Positions 33,158 to 42,123 of a stretch of DNA of 64,000 nucleotides are shown here, in pieces (the first letter of the stretch is position 1; each line of letters opens with the position of its first letter). This stretch comes from Actinoallomurus liliacearum (GTDB taxonomy: Bacteria; Actinomycetota; Actinomycetes; Streptosporangiales; Streptosporangiaceae), in assembly GCF_039542035.1 (NCBI RefSeq), contig NZ_BAABHJ010000005.1, forward strand, positions 372,001 through 436,000, given 5' to 3'. Under the pieces are notes generated by a model. It searched no databases. It worked only from the letters and a program-made list of their open reading frames with translations, and was not told the DNA's origin. Made by a program: the position numbers and the translations under genes.

Positions 33158-33709
33158 TCAGCGCGCGGACCGCTCCGCCGGGGGAGCGGACGACGGCGGC
33201 ACTCTGCGGGGGACACCGTGCCAGTAGGCGGCCTGGTCGCTGGTCTGCTTCACCACCGCGTCGGGACGCGGAGCGTCCGGCCAGAACTGGAGGAGATACC
33301 GGTCAGGACCCAGGTCATCGCCGTCCGGCGTGTCCAGCTCGGCGCCCGCGTCCATTCCGGTCGCGGAGTAACGGACCCGGTAGGAGACCTGATCGAGCTC
33401 CAGCGGATAGGAGTTCGCGCCCCATTCCGCAAGGACGACGTCCGGGCCGACAGGTGTGAACGAGACCTCGACGATGTCCTCCCAGGCGTACTCCGTGGGA
33501 GGCGCGCTCTTGTGCAGCTCGACCGTGAAGGCGACGTCCCCGGTGTGCAGGCCGGTGACGAGGAACAGGGAGCCCGGTACCGCGCCGCCGCACAACCCGT
33601 TGGACTGGCCGGCGAAGGTGGCGTACATGTCGCCGCCGAAGCCGCCACCGCTCTCGACATAGATTTGGCGGTAGGCCACGAACACCTCGCCGTCGAACAA
33701 CGTGCGCAT
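33158..33709 (-). CDS. Unrecognised protein, short paralog of the 7938-9515 protein
   Basis: 183 residues, no family recognised. The start is at 33709 (MRTLFDGEVFVAY) with GGGAGA before it. It matches the N-terminal 165 residues of the 525-residue paralog: QIYVESGGGFGGDMYATFAGQSNGLCGGAVPGSLFLVTGLHTGDVAFTVELH, AWEDIVEVSFTP, YRVRYSATGMDAGAELDTP and PDRYLLQFWPDAPRPDAVVKQTSDQAAYWH. It shows no signal or membrane segment and a probable beta-rich fold. The HAD-like gene follows on the same strand. It represents the free-standing form of the domain. Confidence 0.8.
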   Translation of the reverse strand: MRTLFDGEVFVAYRQIYVESGGGFGGDMYATFAGQSNGLCGGAVPGSLFLVTGLHTGDVAFTVELHKSAPPTEYAWEDIVEVSFTPVGPDVVLAEWGANSYPLELDQVSYRVRYSATGMDAGAELDTPDGDDLGPDRYLLQFWPDAPRPDAVVKQTSDQAAYWHGVPRRVPPSSAPPAERSAR

Positions 33710-33776
33710 CGCCGTCTCCCTCACTGCGGACTTCGAGGCAGTCTGCCGACGGGCGCCGACAGAACGCGTCGCCCGG

Positions 33777-34574
33777 TCAGCTCGCGAGCAGCTTTCGGTA
33801 GACGGTGGCCGACTTGACGTAGTCCTCGTCGCCGTAGACGCCCTTGTCGGTCCACTGCCAGATCGTGTACGAGCTCCACGCCGACGGGACCGGGACCTTG
33901 CTCGCGGTGGCCTTGTGGTCGTTCACCCAGAGCCGGTCCGTGGCGGAGAACGCCTTGGAGTTCCCGGTGCAGTCGATCCACCAGTCCTTGAACGTGTTGA
34001 TGACCGCCCGCCGGCCCGTACGAGCGTGGTACTCCTTCAGGAACGCGCCGATCCAGGCGACCATCTTCGCGTGGCTCAGGCCGTAGCACTTGTTCTTGCC
34101 GTACGGGTTGTCCTCGATGTCGAGCACGCCGGGCAGGGTGTGGCCGTCGGCCTTGCCGCCGCCCCCGTGCGCGAGGAAGTAGTCGGCCTGGCGCTTCGCG
34201 CTCGAGGTGTTCGGCGTCGCGTAGTGGTAGGCGCCGTGGTCCAGCCCGGCCTTGCGGGCGCCGGCGTACTGCGCCTTGAAGGTGGAGCTGACGTACCGCA
34301 CGCCCTCGGTCGCCTTGACGTACGCGAACCTGTTCCCCCGCGCCTTGACCGACACCCAGTTGACCTTGGACTGGTAGGCGCTGACGTCGACGCCGGGGAT
34401 GAGGCCCTTGGGCCGGGACGCCGAGCGTACGCTGCCGTCCTGCGGCTGGACGACGGCGGAGTCCTGGCGCGCGCCGGCCGACCGCGGAGCGTTCGACGAG
34501 CATCCGGTCAGCGCGCCGCAGGCGAGGCTCGCGGCCACGGCGAGGCCGAGGGGGACGAGGGGGGTCTTCCGCAT
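33777..34574 (-). CDS. GH25 muramidase (lysozyme) lipoprotein
   Basis: 265 residues. Signal MRKTPLVPLGLAVAASLACGALTGCSS with lipobox LTGC, anchoring the mature protein at Cys25. After a linker, the GH25 barrel begins PGVDVSAYQSKVNWVSVKARGNRFAYVKATEGVRYVSSTF. The catalytic Asp/Glu pair lies in LPGVLDIEDNPYG, with GAYHYATPNTSSAKRQADYF before it and LWVNDHK and YTIWQWTD after. It cleaves the N-acetylmuramyl bond of peptidoglycan outside the membrane. Confidence 0.92.
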   Translation of the reverse strand: MRKTPLVPLGLAVAASLACGALTGCSSNAPRSAGARQDSAVVQPQDGSVRSASRPKGLIPGVDVSAYQSKVNWVSVKARGNRFAYVKATEGVRYVSSTFKAQYAGARKAGLDHGAYHYATPNTSSAKRQADYFLAHGGGGKADGHTLPGVLDIEDNPYGKNKCYGLSHAKMVAWIGAFLKEYHARTGRRAVINTFKDWWIDCTGNSKAFSATDRLWVNDHKATASKVPVPSAWSSYTIWQWTDKGVYGDEDYVKSATVYRKLLAS

Positions 34575-34709
34575 GGGACGGTGGCTCCTCAGGACATGAT
34601 CTTGGCCGGTGGGACGTTACCGCCCGGTTCAGGGCGGATCGACGCTTTTGCCGGAACTTGACCCGGCCGCACGTCGGGCAGCGGCCGCGTCTCGGGCGAG
34701 AGCGCGAAA

Positions 34710-34736
34710 AAGGGGCCCTCGGGTCGAGGGCCCCTT
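34710..34736. terminator. Hairpin behind the tripeptidyl aminopeptidase-like gene
   Basis: Perfect 12-base arms aaggggccctcg (34710-34721) and cgagggcccctt (34725-34736) with a 3-base loop lie 15 bases past the minus-strand stop at 34751. Confidence 0.85.
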
Positions 34737-34750
34737 CTCCGTGGAGGGTG

Positions 34751-36391
34751 TTACTTGACGACCTCGCTGTGGGCGGTCGCCGCGGTCTTCGCGGTGGACG
34801 CCGGCGGGGTCGGGTCACCGAGCTGCGAGACGTGCACGGTGTCCTGCTTGGGCAGCGTTCCGTTCAGGAAGTAGGCGTCGAAGTAGGAGTCGACGCCACC
34901 CGGGCGCAGGTCGCCGCGGTGCACGATGCAGTGCGTACGGTCGCCGTCCTGGACGACGAGGTGCGAGCCCTTGAGGACCTTGTGCAGCTCCAGCGCGCCG
35001 GCGTACGGCGTGGCCGCGTCGTCGGTGGCCTGGAACATCAGGATGTTCTTCGGCAGGTCCTTGGTCTGGCCGACCTTGACCGGCGTGCCGGCCTTGGCGC
35101 CCCAGTACAGGCAGGGGGCGTTGAACCAGACGTTGCCCCAGGTCTCGAACGGCGCGGTCTTGTTGACCTTGACGGCGTCGTTGTGCCACTTGCTCCAGTT
35201 CAGCGGCCACTGGGTGTCGGTGCACTGGACGGCGTTGTAGACCGCGAACTCGTTGTCGTCGCTGCCGCCGGTCGTCTGGACGCCGTAGGTGCCGACGAAC
35301 GTCTCGACTTCGCCCGTCTTGTAGGCGGACAGCGCGGCCGCGTACGTGTGCCAGACGGCCTGGCTGCGCCGGTACGCCGCGGTCTGGATGCCGTCGACGA
35401 GCTCGTCCGGGCCGACCGCGGAACCCTGGGCGGTCGCGGCCTTCTTGGCCAGCGTGTTCTCGAGCCCGTAGAAGTAGTCGTGCACCTTCTGCTGGGTGTT
35501 GCCCAGGTGGTACACGTTGTCGTACTTGGCGATCCAGCCGAAGTAGTACTCGATGTTCTTGTCGAACGCGCGGTCCTGGTCGAGCTGGGCGTCGTACCAG
35601 ACGTGCTTGGGGTTGACGTTCCCGTCGAGGACCATCCGGCCGACGCGCTTCGGGAAGACCGTCGCGTACACCTGGCCGAGGTAGGTGCCGTACGAGGCGC
35701 CGTAGTAGTCCAGCTTCTGGTTGCCCAGCGCCTTGCGGATCGTGTCCATGTCACGAACCGAGTCGATGGTCTTGATGTGGTCGAGCAGGTCCAGCTGGGA
35801 GCCCTTGCCCCACTTCTGGGCGCACGCCTGGGCGTAGGCCTTGGTCTTGCTCAGCCAGGCCGCGTCGGTCGCCTTGCCGCCCGTGCCGTAGTTCGGCCGC
35901 GGCGCGTTGCTGTAGTTCTCGTCGCAGGTCAGCTTGGGCGTGCTGTACCCGATGCCGCGCGGGTCGAAGCCGATGACGTTGTACGCCTGCTGCATCGCGG
36001 CCGAGTTCTGCGCGTACACGCGCGGGCCGAACAGGGCGCCTTCACCGCCCGGACCGCCCGGGTTGACCAGGATGTCGCCCTTGGCGGGGCCCGAGCCCTG
36101 GTGCGGGGTACGGGTCACCTCAATGGTGATCTTCTGGCCGTTCGGGTGGGCGTAGTCCAGCGGAACCTGGAGCTCGGCGCACTGGATGATCGTGGACACC
36201 TTGACCGGGCCGAGGGCGTCGTACGCCTTGGCTCCGTTCACGATGTCCGCCTGGCAGGCGTGCCAGCTCAGGCTCGCCGGGCGGAAGGTATCGGACGCGT
36301 CCGTGGCCGCGGACGCGCTTGTGGCGCCTATCAGGCCGAGCCCGGTCATACCGAGACCGGCCGTCGCGGCGACGACGGCAAGCTTCTTCAC
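34751..36391 (-). CDS. Secreted alpha/beta hydrolase, tripeptidyl aminopeptidase/SlpD-E type (S33)
   Basis: 546 residues from the GTG at 36391, which has GAAAGGGG before it; the frame is open to 36532 but without signal-like sequence. Signal peptide KKLAVVAATAGLGMTGLGLIGATSASA, cleavage after ASA. Domain features are GDILVNPGGPGGEGALFG (oxyanion), VIGFDPRGIGYS, DYYGASYGTYLGQVYATVFP (nucleophile Ser), ILMFQATDDAATPYAGA (Asp) and GDRTHCIVHRGDL (His), as in mycelium-associated tripeptidyl aminopeptidases. It probably trims peptides outside the cell. The codon set and terminator suggest a well-expressed single gene. Confidence 0.92.
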   Translation of the reverse strand: MKKLAVVAATAGLGMTGLGLIGATSASAATDASDTFRPASLSWHACQADIVNGAKAYDALGPVKVSTIIQCAELQVPLDYAHPNGQKITIEVTRTPHQGSGPAKGDILVNPGGPGGEGALFGPRVYAQNSAAMQQAYNVIGFDPRGIGYSTPKLTCDENYSNAPRPNYGTGGKATDAAWLSKTKAYAQACAQKWGKGSQLDLLDHIKTIDSVRDMDTIRKALGNQKLDYYGASYGTYLGQVYATVFPKRVGRMVLDGNVNPKHVWYDAQLDQDRAFDKNIEYYFGWIAKYDNVYHLGNTQQKVHDYFYGLENTLAKKAATAQGSAVGPDELVDGIQTAAYRRSQAVWHTYAAALSAYKTGEVETFVGTYGVQTTGGSDDNEFAVYNAVQCTDTQWPLNWSKWHNDAVKVNKTAPFETWGNVWFNAPCLYWGAKAGTPVKVGQTKDLPKNILMFQATDDAATPYAGALELHKVLKGSHLVVQDGDRTHCIVHRGDLRPGGVDSYFDAYFLNGTLPKQDTVHVSQLGDPTPPASTAKTAATAHSEVVK

Positions 36392-36450
36392 GAGACCCCT
36401 TTCGGGCCGGGCATGAGGGAGGGGAGCCCGGCCGATGGTGAACCAGGGCA

Positions 36451-36504
36451 GATTGTCGTTACGGACAATCAGGTACATAAGGTCTAAAGTTAGAAATTTG
36501 CCAA
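36451..36504 (-). promoter_or_regulatory. Promoter and inverted repeat upstream of the aminopeptidase gene
   Basis: On the minus strand, TTGGCA (36504-36499) and TTATGT (36480-36475) are 18 bases apart, in an AT-rich pocket. Just downstream, the repeat gattgtc (36451-36457) / gacaatc (36464-36470) lies in the presumed leader and could bind a regulator. The rest of the 499-base gap 36392-36890 shows no convincing gene apart from the terminator at 36812-36843. Confidence 0.45.
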
Positions 36505-36811
36505 AACGTAACACATGACAGCAGATGCTCACGCCAACGCCGAGGCGGGCCGGCTCGTGCGGCGGAGGCGGTGCGTGTGCGGGCCGTCACTCGTCGACGG
36601 CCCGGTCGACGGCCGCCGCTGATGATCCTTGAAGGCGGCTCCGGCCACCCGGAACCGTACGACGCGCGATCACGGTTGAAACTCATCCGGAGCGGGGCGT
36701 CAGGGCGCCGAATCCGGCGACGGGAAATGCGGCTCAATGGCGAGGAGATGAGGGGGGAACCGCGCTGAGCGGTTCGGTTGTGACGGTCATCGGGGGCGGG
36801 GTTCGTGGACC

Positions 36812-36843
36812 GGTCTTCCTCCTCGGCGTCGAGGAGGAAGACC
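36812..36843. terminator. Hairpin terminator of the small membrane protein gene
   Basis: Perfect 14-base arms ggtcttcctcctcg (36812-36825) and cgaggaggaagacc (36830-36843) with a 4-base loop lie 48 bases past the stop of the 48-residue ORF on the minus strand. Confidence 0.75.
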
Positions 36844-36890
36844 AAAGAATTCGGTGTTCCGGGCGGCGGAATGGCGCCCGGACCCTGGCG

Positions 36891-37037
36891 TCACCAGGTG
36901 ATCAACGGGAGCCGCTCGGTGGCCATGAACAGCCATGTCACCACGATCACCAGAGTGACCAGACGGAACGTGTGGCCCCACGTGCGCAGCGCGAGCCGCA
37001 CCGTCCTCCCTACTTCCTGGGCGGTGGTTGCTTTCAT
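36891..37037 (-). CDS. 48-residue single-pass membrane protein
   Basis: The ORF from ATG 37037 to TGA 36891 encodes MKATTAQEVGRTVRLALRTW, then HTFRLVTLVIVVTWLFMATERLPLITW, i.e. an N-terminal basic helix and one hydrophobic segment (LVTLVIVVTWLFM). A GGGGGGA ribosome site lies seven bases upstream, a hairpin and an AT-rich promoter-like stretch precede it, and a strong terminator follows. The positive-inside rule places the N-terminus in the cytosol. Small Arg-rich single-pass proteins of this shape occur in actinobacteria; function unknown. Confidence 0.6.
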   Translation of the reverse strand: MKATTAQEVGRTVRLALRTWGHTFRLVTLVIVVTWLFMATERLPLITW

Positions 37038-37062
37038 CGGGTCCCCCCTGAAAAGTAGAAAA

Positions 37063-37111
37063 GACGCCCATCCGGGCGTCCCATGACCAGCCTTAAAATG
37101 GTGCTTTAAGG
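37063..37111 (-). promoter_or_regulatory. Leader hairpin and palindrome upstream of the small membrane protein
   Basis: A gacgccc/gggcgtc hairpin (37063-37080) and a ccttaaa/tttaagg palindrome (37091-37097, 37105-37111) lie directly upstream of the 48-residue ORF, suggesting an operator plus a structured leader. Confidence 0.45.
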
Positions 37112-37319
37112 TGATCGTGGCGGTTATTGCCTTACTGCCTCCCGGCGACAGATCTGGTCTCTGTACTGTCGGCGATCTTGCCGTGGCGTGTCAAGTTTCC
37201 TGGGGTAAAGACTCGTCGTTCCTTGAAACGACCGCAGAAACCGCATTAACCGAAATCAGCCCTGATATCCGGTGAATCGCCGCATTGTGCCGTGAGACGC
37301 CTCGGGAAGGGCAGCGACG

Positions 37320-38108
37320 TCAGATCACGTCCCAGGGAACGGACTCATACGCCTCGAAGAGGGTCTTGACCAGCTCCGGATCGATCGAGAGCGGCACGTC
37401 ATCGACCCGGCCGACCGGTGCCACGCCACCGGAATTGCTGACGAACACCGTGTCGAACGACGGCAGGTCGGCCACCCGGACGGTGCGCCGCCGCGAGGGG
37501 AGGCCACGAGCCGCCAGCGCCGGTTCGAGCAGTTGCATCGTGATCCCCGGCAGCAGGGGAGCGTCGGGCCAGACGACCGAGTCGCCGTCGAAGAACCCGA
37601 TGTTGGCGATCGACGTCTCCGAGATGACGCCGCCGGGCCCGGTCAGCAGCGCGTCGTCGAAGCCTGCGCGCCCGGCCGCCGACCCGTGATAGATCTGCCC
37701 GAACGCCCCGACGTGCTTGATGTGCGCGACCGGCCGCTCATAGCGCACCGTCTGAAGGCTCTGCGGCGCGGCGGGCATGTCGTGCGGCGGGCGGACGATC
37801 ACCAGGATCGAGACGTCCTCCGCCTCGTCGGGACGGAAGACGACGAGCCGAATGGTGGCGTCCGGAAAGTCGTCGCCGAGCGCGTGCCGGATGTGATCGC
37901 GGACCCGGTCGCCGTCCAGGCCCGTGCCGAACAACTCCCGGTTCGCCGCGTCCAGCCGCGCGAGGTGCAGCCCCAGGCCGCGGGTGCGCCGGCCGCGGAC
38001 CTGCATGACGGTCAGGTGCCCGTAGTTCACCAGCGCGAGGTGCCGAAGCCGGTCCGCGGTCGCCGGACCGCCGTCCACCTCGACACGGAGGGAAGCGGCA
38101 GGTGCCAT
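37320..38108 (-). CDS. Class IV aminotransferase (aminodeoxychorismate lyase/BCAT fold)
   Basis: 262 residues from the ATG at 38108 (another at 38114). PLP class IV fold: RGLGLHLARLDAANRELFGTGLDGDRVRDHIRHAL at the N-terminal part, the PLP Lys in VAHIKHVGAFGQIYH, GFDDALLTGPGGVISETSIANIGFFDGDSVVWP and LLPGITMQLL. It could be an aminodeoxychorismate lyase, a D-amino acid or a branched-chain aminotransferase; sequence alone does not decide. It is not adjacent to the folate genes at 57-62 kb. Divergent from pyrD with 65 bases between. Confidence 0.87.
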   Translation of the reverse strand: MAPAASLRVEVDGGPATADRLRHLALVNYGHLTVMQVRGRRTRGLGLHLARLDAANRELFGTGLDGDRVRDHIRHALGDDFPDATIRLVVFRPDEAEDVSILVIVRPPHDMPAAPQSLQTVRYERPVAHIKHVGAFGQIYHGSAAGRAGFDDALLTGPGGVISETSIANIGFFDGDSVVWPDAPLLPGITMQLLEPALAARGLPSRRRTVRVADLPSFDTVFVSNSGGVAPVGRVDDVPLSIDPELVKTLFEAYESVPWDVI

Positions 38109-38173
38109 GATCACAACATAGCGAGCCGGGCCGCCCGGCGCGGCACCGGCGGACGCTGAGAGAATCGCATCCG

Positions 38174-39232
<1,059 letters not shown>

Positions 39233-39367
39233 CAACAACCCGGCCAACCGCCCCCACCCACAGCACTCACCGAACCAGCACGAATACCGATCGGCGACCT
39301 CCCCAACAGTTCCGCCCACCCACCAACCCACGGCGACCGTCGACACAGGGCTGCTGCGAGCGGCTTC

Positions 39368-39409
39368 CGCCCCGTTTTTCCGCTGCTATGGCAGCGGAAA
39401 TCCGGGGCG
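39368..39409. repeat. Palindromic element C behind pyrD
   Basis: The core tttccgctgc/gcagcggaaa (39377-39386, 39391-39400) with a tatg loop is flanked by cgccccg/cggggcg arms, giving a 42-base bulged palindrome. Its core resembles, in inverted form, the centre of the palindrome at 39598-39651. The rest of the 428-base gap 39233-39660 shows no convincing gene. Confidence 0.65.
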
Positions 39410-39513
39410 CTGACGCCAAACCGATCGTCTTCCGGCTCACCGGCCTTCCCGGCGGCTTGGCCGGCCTCGAGTCCATGGTGTCGGCGGTCCAGGGCAGCGC
39501 GACGCTGGCCATG

Positions 39514-39541
39514 ATCCGGCGGCCCCCCGGGGCCGCCGGAT
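39514..39541. terminator. Long GC hairpin in the pyrD / VIT gene gap
   Basis: Perfect 13-base arms atccggcggcccc (39514-39526) and ggggccgccggat (39529-39541) with a 2-base loop, followed by ttt on the plus strand. A good terminator candidate for pyrD transcripts. Confidence 0.6.
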
Positions 39542-39597
39542 TTGTGCCTGGACGTCGTAGCTCTGGTCGCGGAGCTCGTCCCGTTGCTGTGGGCGGC

Positions 39598-39651
39598 CGT
39601 TATCGCCGAGGATTTTCGCTGCCATAGCGACGGAAATCCTCGGCGATAACG
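39598..39651. repeat. Palindromic element D behind the VIT/VWA gene
   Basis: Perfect 18-base arms cgttatcgccgaggattt (39598-39615) and aaatcctcggcgataacg (39634-39651), with inner tcgct/agcga, form a 54-base hairpin 10 bases past the VIT/VWA stop. It would terminate that gene. Its centre is an inverted relative of element C. Confidence 0.75.
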
Positions 39652-39660
39652 GCGTCCCGG

Positions 39661-42123
39661 TCAGCGCGGGCGGCGGTGCCAGAACGGTTTGCGCTCGCTC
39701 GGCTCCGCGTAGGCGGCGAGTTCGCTGAGCGTGCGGTCCCACAGTTCGTCCAGCGCATGGCCTCGGGGACCGGCCGGGTCGTCGCAGGTACGGAGCGCGG
39801 CGGCGAGTTCGGTGAACTCGCCCGGAACCAGCACCTCGAGGCGGCTGCCCAGGTCGGCGAGGACCTGGCGGCGTTCGACCTCCGAGGCGGGCCGGGCCGC
39901 GCGCAGCCGCCGCAGCTCCTCCGCGACCTGGCTGCGGGTGTCCACGGCCCGAGCCGGCTCGTGCCTCGGCATGCGTGCCCGGGCGTGGACGAAGCCCCGC
40001 GCCGGACCGCCCGGAGCCCCGCCGGCCGGTGGAGCGGCCGGTGCGGGGGGAGCCACGTACCCCGGGGCGGGCTGGGGGCCGTAGGAACCCGGGGCGTCGG
40101 GCCGGGCTCCGTATCCGCTCGGGGCGGGTGCGCCGGTGGGTGCCGGGGCTCCGTAGGAGCCAGGAACGGGCGCGGCGCCGGGCGCCGGTGCGGCGGGAGC
40201 CGCCTGGCCCGGGGCGGGCGGGGGCCCGTAGGAACCCGGAGCTGCGGGCGGGGCTCCGTATCCGCCTGGGGCGGGTGCCGGGGCGCCGAGCGTGTTCGCG
40301 GCCAGGGTCGTGTCCCAGCCGGCGGGTGACTCCACCGGCTGGATCACCTTGTGCGCCGGCGCGCCGTCGGTCACGACGCGGGTGTCGACGGCCACGAACG
40401 CGGTGAACCGGCACAGCACGCCGTATCGCAGGGACGTGTCGATGATCCGCTCGACGTCCGGGTGCGCGGCGGCGACGCCTGAGGAGTAACGGTCCTCCAG
40501 CTCCCGGAGGTGGGCACGGGCCCAGATGGCGGTGGCCGCCGGGTTCTCGGTCGCCACCGGCTCGAGGCGCTGCTCCCAGGGGGAACCGTCGGCCGCGACG
40601 CCGCGCAGGGTCACGGGACCGGGCGCGGTGCACCGGCCCCGGACGACCAGGGGCACACCGGGGAACAGGTCGCCCGGCCGCGCCGGCGCCTGCGAGCCGG
40701 GGACGGCCGAGGGCATCTCCAGGGACACGCCGGTCACGGCGGGCGTGGCGATGCGGCGGTGGACGTGGTCCATCACCTCGTCGAGTCGGTCCTCCGACTC
40801 GACGAGTTCGCACCGGCCGGCGCCTGCGGCGGCGAGGCGGCCCAGGAATCCGGCGTTCACCGCCTGGTCGATGCCGATCGTGTGGACACGGATCCCGTCC
40901 AGCGACAGTCGCCCGAGGATCTGGTCCTCGTTCCCCACCTGGCCATCGGTGACCAGGACGATGATCCGGTCGCGGTCGCCGTCGTCGGACAGGAGCGCGA
41001 CCGCCTCCTCCAGCGGGCGCAGCATCTCCGTGCCGCCGCGCGCCTCGAGCCGGGCCAGGTGCTCGACGGCGCGGTACCGGGCGCGGTCGGCCGCGGCGGA
41101 CAGTCCGCCAGGGAGGGCGCGCTCGATCTCGTGGTCGAACGACAGCACGGCGAACCGGTCACCGCCCTCCGCGCCGCCGCGCAGCGTGTCGACGATGCGC
41201 GCCGCGGCGCGGCGCGCGGCCACCATCTTCCAGCCCATCATGCTCCCCGACCGGTCGAGCAGGATGACGACGTCCCGGGGGCGGGGCACGGCCGGGCCGG
41301 CGGGCGGCAGCACGGTGACGGTGAAGGTCTCGCCGGACACCGCGCACGAGGCCCCGGCGTCATACCGCAGCCGCAGGACGAAGTCCCGGTCGAGCCGCTC
41401 GCCCGGCTCCAGCCGCAGGGTCCGGCCGTCGGTGGTCACGGTATGCAGGCTCGACCGTACGCCGTCGAGGGACAGGCCGGCCGGGTCGACGTCCACGGAC
41501 AGGCTGAGTCGTACCGGGTTCGGAAAGCCGGGCAGCAGTACGGGCGGGCTGATGCGCGAGGCGTCGGGCACGGCGTCGGTGTCGGATTGCGTTCCCGCGC
41601 CGACCGGCGGGCCGTCCAGCGGGGTGCCCGGAACGTAGCGGGGCGCGACCACAAGGGGGAACCGCAGCGTCGCCTCGCCGTCCTCGTACGGCAGCGGCTG
41701 GCTCAGGGTGAGGCGCACGGTCACGCGCTCGCCGGGCGGGATGTTGCCGACGCTCATCGTGAACACGTCCGGGCGCTCCTCTTCGGCCAGCGCCGCACGC
41801 TGCCCGGCCGCGAGTGCCGTCGCGTAGTCCTCGCGTGCCTGCCCGCGCTCCTTCAGCACCCCCTCGACGATGCGGTCGGCGGCCTCCATTCGCATGCCGG
41901 TGACGGCGGCGCGGTCCGGCAACGGGAAGACGTACGTCGCCTCGAGCGGCACGTCGAAGGGGTTCTGGAAGCCCTGCGTCATCGTGACGCGGGCGGACAG
42001 CCCGGTGACCGCCGCCCGTATGTCGACGGACTCGAGAGGCAGATTGCCGCGCTCGGTGCGCAGGGCGCCCAGCCCGGCGTCCAGCACCGGCTCCACCTCG
42101 CCGGACAACGTTTCGATCTTCAT
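39661..42123 (-). CDS. VIT and von Willebrand factor A domain protein
   Basis: 820 residues from the ATG at 42123. Residues about 5-135 form a VIT domain (PLESVDIRAAVTGLSARVTMTQGFQNPFDVPLEATYVFPLPDRAAVTGMRM, VLKERGQAREDYATAL). Residues about 280-450 form a VWA domain with the MIDAS DRSGS at 290-294 (Asp290, Ser292, Ser294). A Pro/Gly/Ala/Tyr-rich segment (repeats of GSYGxPPAPG type) near residues 630-720 precedes a helical C-terminal domain. No signal peptide. Its start overlaps the MerR stop (ATGA), so expression is coupled. Partner unknown. Confidence 0.9.
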   Translation of the reverse strand: MKIETLSGEVEPVLDAGLGALRTERGNLPLESVDIRAAVTGLSARVTMTQGFQNPFDVPLEATYVFPLPDRAAVTGMRMEAADRIVEGVLKERGQAREDYATALAAGQRAALAEEERPDVFTMSVGNIPPGERVTVRLTLSQPLPYEDGEATLRFPLVVAPRYVPGTPLDGPPVGAGTQSDTDAVPDASRISPPVLLPGFPNPVRLSLSVDVDPAGLSLDGVRSSLHTVTTDGRTLRLEPGERLDRDFVLRLRYDAGASCAVSGETFTVTVLPPAGPAVPRPRDVVILLDRSGSMMGWKMVAARRAAARIVDTLRGGAEGGDRFAVLSFDHEIERALPGGLSAAADRARYRAVEHLARLEARGGTEMLRPLEEAVALLSDDGDRDRIIVLVTDGQVGNEDQILGRLSLDGIRVHTIGIDQAVNAGFLGRLAAAGAGRCELVESEDRLDEVMDHVHRRIATPAVTGVSLEMPSAVPGSQAPARPGDLFPGVPLVVRGRCTAPGPVTLRGVAADGSPWEQRLEPVATENPAATAIWARAHLRELEDRYSSGVAAAHPDVERIIDTSLRYGVLCRFTAFVAVDTRVVTDGAPAHKVIQPVESPAGWDTTLAANTLGAPAPAPGGYGAPPAAPGSYGPPPAPGQAAPAAPAPGAAPVPGSYGAPAPTGAPAPSGYGARPDAPGSYGPQPAPGYVAPPAPAAPPAGGAPGGPARGFVHARARMPRHEPARAVDTRSQVAEELRRLRAARPASEVERRQVLADLGSRLEVLVPGEFTELAAALRTCDDPAGPRGHALDELWDRTLSELAAYAEPSERKPFWHRRPR

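Noticed and set aside
34658..36487. 609-codon open frame on the plus strand
   Set aside because: Antisense to the secreted aminopeptidase-like gene; Val/Leu/Arg-rich shadow without domain features.
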